A stretch of DNA of 64,000 nt, from positions 558,001-622,000 of the forward strand of contig CAVQHI010000001.1 in assembly GCA_963712305.1 (NCBI GenBank), given 5' to 3'. The position numbers and the translations under genes were made by a program. Under the pieces are notes generated by a model. It was given only the letters and a program-made list of their open reading frames with translations, had not been told where the DNA came from and made no database searches. The DNA comes from DATFNI01 sp963712305 (GTDB taxonomy: Bacteria > Bacteroidota > Rhodothermia > Balneolales > DATFMH01). Each line of letters begins with the position of its first letter. The first letter of the stretch is position 1. This document shows, in pieces, positions 60,269 through 64,000 of the stretch.

Positions 60269-62261
60269 GTTGAAACAATCAAAATTTGTCCGTTTTTGGT
60301 TCCTGATATTTGGCGTGATGCTCACCCTGGGCATCGCGGGCAACAGTTACGGTCAGAATAAGTTGAACAGCCGGTTCATACTGGCAAACCAGCTTATGCA
60401 GCAGGGAGAATATCAGCAGGCTTATCAAATCCTGTCACGGCTTTACGAACAATTCCCGCAATCCTACCCGGTGTACGATCGTACCCTTGAGTGCCTGATC
60501 CAGTTGAAACGCTTTGATAAGGCGATTGACATGACCAAAAAGCGGATGAATAATAATGACCAGGATGTGATTACAGGGGTCAGGCTGGGCGAGTTATATC
60601 AGCTAAAGGGTGATACAATCAAGAGTAACGAGGTATGGCAGAAGGTTCTGAAAACCAATAAAAATAATCTGCATGTTTACCGGTACCTGGCGCAAACAGA
60701 GCAGAAATATCACCATTATGACCGGGCTTCCGAGATCTATGATCAGGCACGTAAAGAGCTGAACAATCCAAATCTCTTCCTGTTTGAATCGGCCAACAAT
60801 TATGTTATGGCGGCGGATTACGACAAAGCCTCAAAACTCTATGTGAAAATTCTGCAAACCGATCCGGATCAGATCGGCGCCCTTCAACATCAGATTCTAC
60901 AGGCCGATGATCCACAGCTATACGACAGCGTAATCCTTGACTTACAGGATGCCAGCCAAAAGTACGGTTTCCGTGATCATAAGATGCAAATCCAGGAACT
61001 GCTTATCTGGCTCTACACCGAACGCGAACTATACCACAAAGCGCTGATTACTGCCCAAAAACTGGAAGTCAGCCTGAAAGGAAAAGGATTCCCCGTATTC
61101 AACCTTGGGAAGCGCCTTGTATCCCTGAATAAATTTGAACTGGGCAACCAGGCTTTTAAGTGGTACGCCGGTCATCCAGGGAGTCCGCTTGCCGGAGACG
61201 CTCTTGAACAGCGCGCGCACCTCTACATCAACTGGGCGCATTATCTTGAGCAATATCATCTTGCCCTGGAAAACCACATCGACTCACTTTATCACACCTC
61301 CTACAACCTGCTTGAAGATTTGTCCCGGAAATATCCTGCCAAAGCCAGCCAGGCCGATTTGCTGACTTTTGAAAGTGAGCTTGCACTCGACAGGATCCAC
61401 AGTGTCAAATCCGCCGTCAAAAACCTGGGGCCGCTCGAACAATCAGTCAAGAATGATCATGATAAAGCCCAGCTGGAATATCTCAGGGGACGCATCCAGC
61501 TATTTCAGGCTGATTACAGCCATGCGCGCGTTTCTTTCACCCGGAGCAACAAACTTGCAAAAAACAGCAGTCTGGCTGCAAAAACAAGATATTATCTATG
61601 TCTGACAGATTTTTACGCTGGTGATTATGAATTTGCAAAGATTCAGATGCGCGCTCTTGAGCAGGAACACACCTCAATGTATGCCAATGATGCCCTCAAG
61701 TTGCGTATGTTTATTCAGAATGGAATGGTTCGCGATTCTGTTACACCTCCCCTGCACCAGTTTGCACAAGCCCTCTATCTTTATGATACAGGCAAAAACG
61801 ATACTGCAGTGGATAGTCTCCTCCCAGACGTTATAAATTACGATCGGTTCGAGCTTAAAGGTGATATGGTATTGCTGATCGTCAAAGCCTGGCGGGATTC
61901 TCATCCCGAACTGTCTTACTTGCTCATTGACCGTTTCCTTCAGGATAATCCAACCGGCGCACTCGCCGAGCGTTTATATTGGGAGCGGGCCCGGCTGGCA
62001 CATACTCTTTACAAGGATCAAAAAAATATAGAAAAGCTGAATATCGAGGAATTTAAGAAGACTCATCCGGATTTATCGAAATCACCCCAGATTATAGCTT
62101 ACCTGACGTATAATGCAGAATCCCGGTTGAAGACTGCACACACGAAAGATGGTGTTATAAAAGCATATGAAGATCTGCTCAGACATTATCCGAGGGCTTT
62201 TTACGCAACCTATGCACGAAATCAAATTCAGCAATTGCAGGAAGAAGAATCAAGGTCATGA
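60261..62261 (+). CDS. Secreted TPR-repeat protein
   Basis: About 666 residues from ATG 60261 (MPELKQSKFVRFWFL); it lies inside the end of maf by eight bases, while an in-frame start at 60225 would add residues with no family sense. A signal peptide (cleavage near SYGQN) precedes roughly 18 TPR-like helix pairs running to the C-terminus (for example QQAYQILSRLYEQFPQSYPV and YHKALITAQKL). It would be a periplasmic protein-protein scaffold. It overlaps the next gene by 4 bp (ATGA), implying a fixed ratio with it. Confidence 0.85.
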   Translation: MPELKQSKFVRFWFLIFGVMLTLGIAGNSYGQNKLNSRFILANQLMQQGEYQQAYQILSRLYEQFPQSYPVYDRTLECLIQLKRFDKAIDMTKKRMNNNDQDVITGVRLGELYQLKGDTIKSNEVWQKVLKTNKNNLHVYRYLAQTEQKYHHYDRASEIYDQARKELNNPNLFLFESANNYVMAADYDKASKLYVKILQTDPDQIGALQHQILQADDPQLYDSVILDLQDASQKYGFRDHKMQIQELLIWLYTERELYHKALITAQKLEVSLKGKGFPVFNLGKRLVSLNKFELGNQAFKWYAGHPGSPLAGDALEQRAHLYINWAHYLEQYHLALENHIDSLYHTSYNLLEDLSRKYPAKASQADLLTFESELALDRIHSVKSAVKNLGPLEQSVKNDHDKAQLEYLRGRIQLFQADYSHARVSFTRSNKLAKNSSLAAKTRYYLCLTDFYAGDYEFAKIQMRALEQEHTSMYANDALKLRMFIQNGMVRDSVTPPLHQFAQALYLYDTGKNDTAVDSLLPDVINYDRFELKGDMVLLIVKAWRDSHPELSYLLIDRFLQDNPTGALAERLYWERARLAHTLYKDQKNIEKLNIEEFKKTHPDLSKSPQIIAYLTYNAESRLKTAHTKDGVIKAYEDLLRHYPRAFYATYARNQIQQLQEEESRS

Positions 62262-63532
62262 AACTACTTCGCCAGATTTTTATCGCAGTTTTATTTTGTT
62301 CGGTAACCACGGCCACAGTTCACGCCCAGAAGGTGCTCATCCCGATGGATGGTACGCAAACCAACTGTCTTAAAGCTTATGGCATAATCTTTAATCACCT
62401 GAAAGATGGCAACCGCGCACAATGGCTGTTAAACTATCGCGGCGGTAGTTTCCTGGTCGACAAGGTTGATGACGTCGAGCAAAAGTGCCTGGTGAGGAAT
62501 GTTGAGTTTAAGGAACTGAGTGAAAGTGAAGCAGATGACATCATTCAGCAGATTAAGCAGCCAAACGTAAACATGTCGGTGATGCCTCTCATCAAGGCCC
62601 CAAAGATCGCCGTTTACACACCCCCACAGACAATGCCCTGGGATGACGCCGTGACTCTCGCCCTAACTTATGCCGAAGTTCCCTATGACAAGGTTTGGGA
62701 TGAACAGGTCCTGAATGGGGATTTATCCAAATATGACTGGCTTCACCTTCACCACGAAGATTTCACCGGGCAGTATGGTAAGTTCTGGGCCGCATATCGT
62801 AATCAACCCTGGTACATTAAACAGGTTCGGGATATGGAAGCCCTGGCACATAAATTGGGATACAAAAAGGTATCTGAGGAAAAGAAAGCCGTGGCCAGAA
62901 CCATTAAAGATTATGTCGGCAAAGGCGGTTTCCTGTTTGCAATGTGTTCTGGTACGGATACCTTCGACATTGCACTTGCCGCCCAGGGTGTAGACATCGT
63001 TCCAACTCCCTTTGACGGTGATCCACCGGATCCAAATGCACAGCAGAAACTTGATTACAGCAAGACCCTTGCTTTTACGAATTTTAAACTCATATTCGAT
63101 CCATACAGGTACGAATTTTCCGACATCGATATACCAGTCGGAAATGTCCAGGAGCAAGACCAGGCACTCGATTATTTTACACTCTTCCAGTTTTCAGCCA
63201 AATTCGATCCGGTCCCAACTATGCTTACACAGGATCATGTGAGCAGCATTAAAGGCTTTATGGGACAAACCACGGCGTTTCAGAAGGATAAAATTAAAGA
63301 TGATGTGGTTATCCTTGCAGAAGTCCCCGGAAAGAATGAAGTGAAGTACCTGCACGGCAATTACGGTAAGGGAACCTTCACGTTTTATGGCGGTCATGAT
63401 CCGGAAGATTACATACACCGGGTTGATGATCCTCCGACTGATCTTAGCCTTCATCCCAACAGCCCGGGATATCGACTGATTCTGAACAACATTCTGTTCC
63501 CCGCGGCGAAGAAGAAGAAACTGAAAACGTGA
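62258..63532 (+). CDS. Secreted GATase-like domain protein of unknown role
   Basis: 424 residues. A signal peptide (cleavage near VHAQK) is followed by LIPMDGTQTNCLKAYG, LLNYRGGSFLVD, and a central alpha/beta unit (~110-290) with AVYTPPQTMPWDDAV, DWLHLHHEDFTGQYG and KGGFLFAMCSGTDTFDIAL. The strand-loop-helix around the Cys of AMCSGTD resembles a class I glutamine amidotransferase nucleophile elbow, and GGHDPED near the C-terminus recalls the GATase-like fold. From memory, similar proteins are sometimes auto-named asparagine synthetase B, without any synthetase domain here. It is coupled to the TPR protein. Confidence 0.7.
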   Translation: MKLLRQIFIAVLFCSVTTATVHAQKVLIPMDGTQTNCLKAYGIIFNHLKDGNRAQWLLNYRGGSFLVDKVDDVEQKCLVRNVEFKELSESEADDIIQQIKQPNVNMSVMPLIKAPKIAVYTPPQTMPWDDAVTLALTYAEVPYDKVWDEQVLNGDLSKYDWLHLHHEDFTGQYGKFWAAYRNQPWYIKQVRDMEALAHKLGYKKVSEEKKAVARTIKDYVGKGGFLFAMCSGTDTFDIALAAQGVDIVPTPFDGDPPDPNAQQKLDYSKTLAFTNFKLIFDPYRYEFSDIDIPVGNVQEQDQALDYFTLFQFSAKFDPVPTMLTQDHVSSIKGFMGQTTAFQKDKIKDDVVILAEVPGKNEVKYLHGNYGKGTFTFYGGHDPEDYIHRVDDPPTDLSLHPNSPGYRLILNNILFPAAKKKKLKT

Positions 63533-63537
63533 TTATT

Positions 63538-63586
63538 TAGAAAATAGAAATTAGAAATTGGAAATGCTGACTGCTGACCGCTGAAT
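63538..63586. repeat. Heptamer repeat array (7 units)
   Basis: TAGAAAA, TAGAAAT, TAGAAAT, TGGAAAT, then GCTGACT, GCTGACC, GCTGAAT: seven contiguous 7-bp units, two sequence families in one phase. It lies between the GATase-like gene stop and mazG. Confidence 0.75.
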
Positions 63587-63625
63587 AAAAATATCACTGG
63601 GTGCAATCATAAATACTAATAACAA

Positions 63626-64000
63626 ATGCACAATGACATAAAACCAACGCACTCATTCGACGACTTGGTAAAGATAATGGAGATCCTCCGCGTTGAATGT
63701 CCCTGGGATCGAAAACAAACGCATGAGTCGCTCAAGGACCTTATGGTCGAAGAGCTTTACGAAGCCATCGACGCCATCGATCAGAAAGATTTTGATGAAC
63801 TGCGTAAGGAACTGGGTGATATCCTGCTGCATGTTGTCTTCCACTGCAAGATGGCCGATGAAAAGGAAGAGTTTGATATCGGCGATGTGATCTTTGGCAT
63901 CCAGGAAAAACTGATTCGACGCCATCCTCATGTATTCCGGGAAACGAAAGTTAATGGCAGCGCTGAGGTTACCCGAAACTGGGAAAGCATAAAAATGCAG
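63626..64000 (+). CDS. mazG: Nucleoside triphosphate pyrophosphohydrolase MazG, 5' part (cut by right edge)
   Basis: The first 125 codons, open to the edge. The MazG fold is clear: ILRVECPWDRKQTHESLKDL (~20-40), metal-binding EELYEAIDAI (~45-54), ELRKELGDILLHVVFH (~62-77), KLIRRHPHVF and NWESIKMQ at the end. It removes damaged or excess NTPs and (p)ppGpp-linked nucleotides. It belongs with maf to the nucleotide-pool cleaning enzymes. Confidence 0.93.
   Translation, partial: MHNDIKPTHSFDDLVKIMEILRVECPWDRKQTHESLKDLMVEELYEAIDAIDQKDFDELRKELGDILLHVVFHCKMADEKEEFDIGDVIFGIQEKLIRRHPHVFRETKVNGSAEVTRNWESIKMQ

Overview
The window looks like chromosomal DNA of a Bacteroidota-type bacterium, most likely from the Balneolota/Rhodothermota side. 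Two secreted proteins end in a type IX secretion (T9SS) tail with the NYPNPFNP motif. Other markers are a type III glutamine synthetase, a CorC/GldE-type protein next to ssb, a histone H1-like small protein, a DUF3098 protein, a PID-CTERM-like peptide and menaquinone genes. Several start codons lack a clear Shine-Dalgarno. No rRNA, tRNA, CRISPR array or prophage was found. Assignments come from reading motifs, not from database searches.

Layout. 1-720: the 5' part of an IS481-like transposase cut by the left edge. 0.9-4.1 kb: a large sensor kinase with no visible response regulator. 4.2-7.4 kb: a hairpin repeat element, a small lipoprotein and glnN. 7.7-11.2 kb: menA-menC-menE. 11.5-14.7 kb: a MacAB-like efflux set (fusion protein, ATPase, permease). 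14.8-18.4 kb (minus): purB, a GldE/CorC-like protein, ssb. 18.7-22.3 kb: an SDR, an unknown membrane-anchored exported protein and an AidB-like acyl-CoA dehydrogenase. 22.5-25.9 kb: a copper operon csoR-copA-copZ with a CsoR-type operator. 25.9-27.07 kb: a gene-free AT-rich stretch with several dyads. 27.07-32.96 kb (minus): a phosphate module (porin, pstS, pstC, pstA, pstB, phoU) with 11-bp-spaced Pho-box-like repeats. 33.4-36.8 kb: pgk, then a cysteine desulfurase coupled to an unknown protein. 37.0-43.4 kb (minus): a 2-hydroxyacid dehydrogenase, an MBL-fold hydrolase, a 3-hydroxyisobutyrate dehydrogenase-like protein, threonine aldolase, 3-hydroxyacyl-CoA dehydrogenase and a LysA-type decarboxylase. 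43.5-51.2 kb: a penicillin-acylase-family protein, a NagZ/beta-lactamase-fold fusion, a two-domain cytidine deaminase, an unknown protein, a histone H1-like protein and a small helical protein. 51.7-56.8 kb: two T9SS cargo proteins flanking a PID-CTERM-like peptide. 57.0-59.4 kb: a dicarboxylate symporter, DUF92 and DUF3098. 59.6-64.0 kb: maf, a secreted TPR protein, a secreted GATase-like protein and mazG (cut by the right edge).

The most interesting items are these. (1) A cytidine deaminase with a degenerate first domain and a catalytic second domain, the reverse of the E. coli Cdd order. (2) A single-chain fusion of the two muropeptide-rescue activities that Bacillus subtilis encodes as adjacent genes. 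(3) At least six intergenic arrays of in-phase 7-bp units, one running across the copA stop codon. (4) TTAACA-like repeats at exact 11-bp spacing upstream of pstC, directly beside the pstS terminator. (5) A PID-CTERM-like micro-protein and a 57-residue H1-like protein. (6) Two translationally coupled pairs that include proteins of unknown function.
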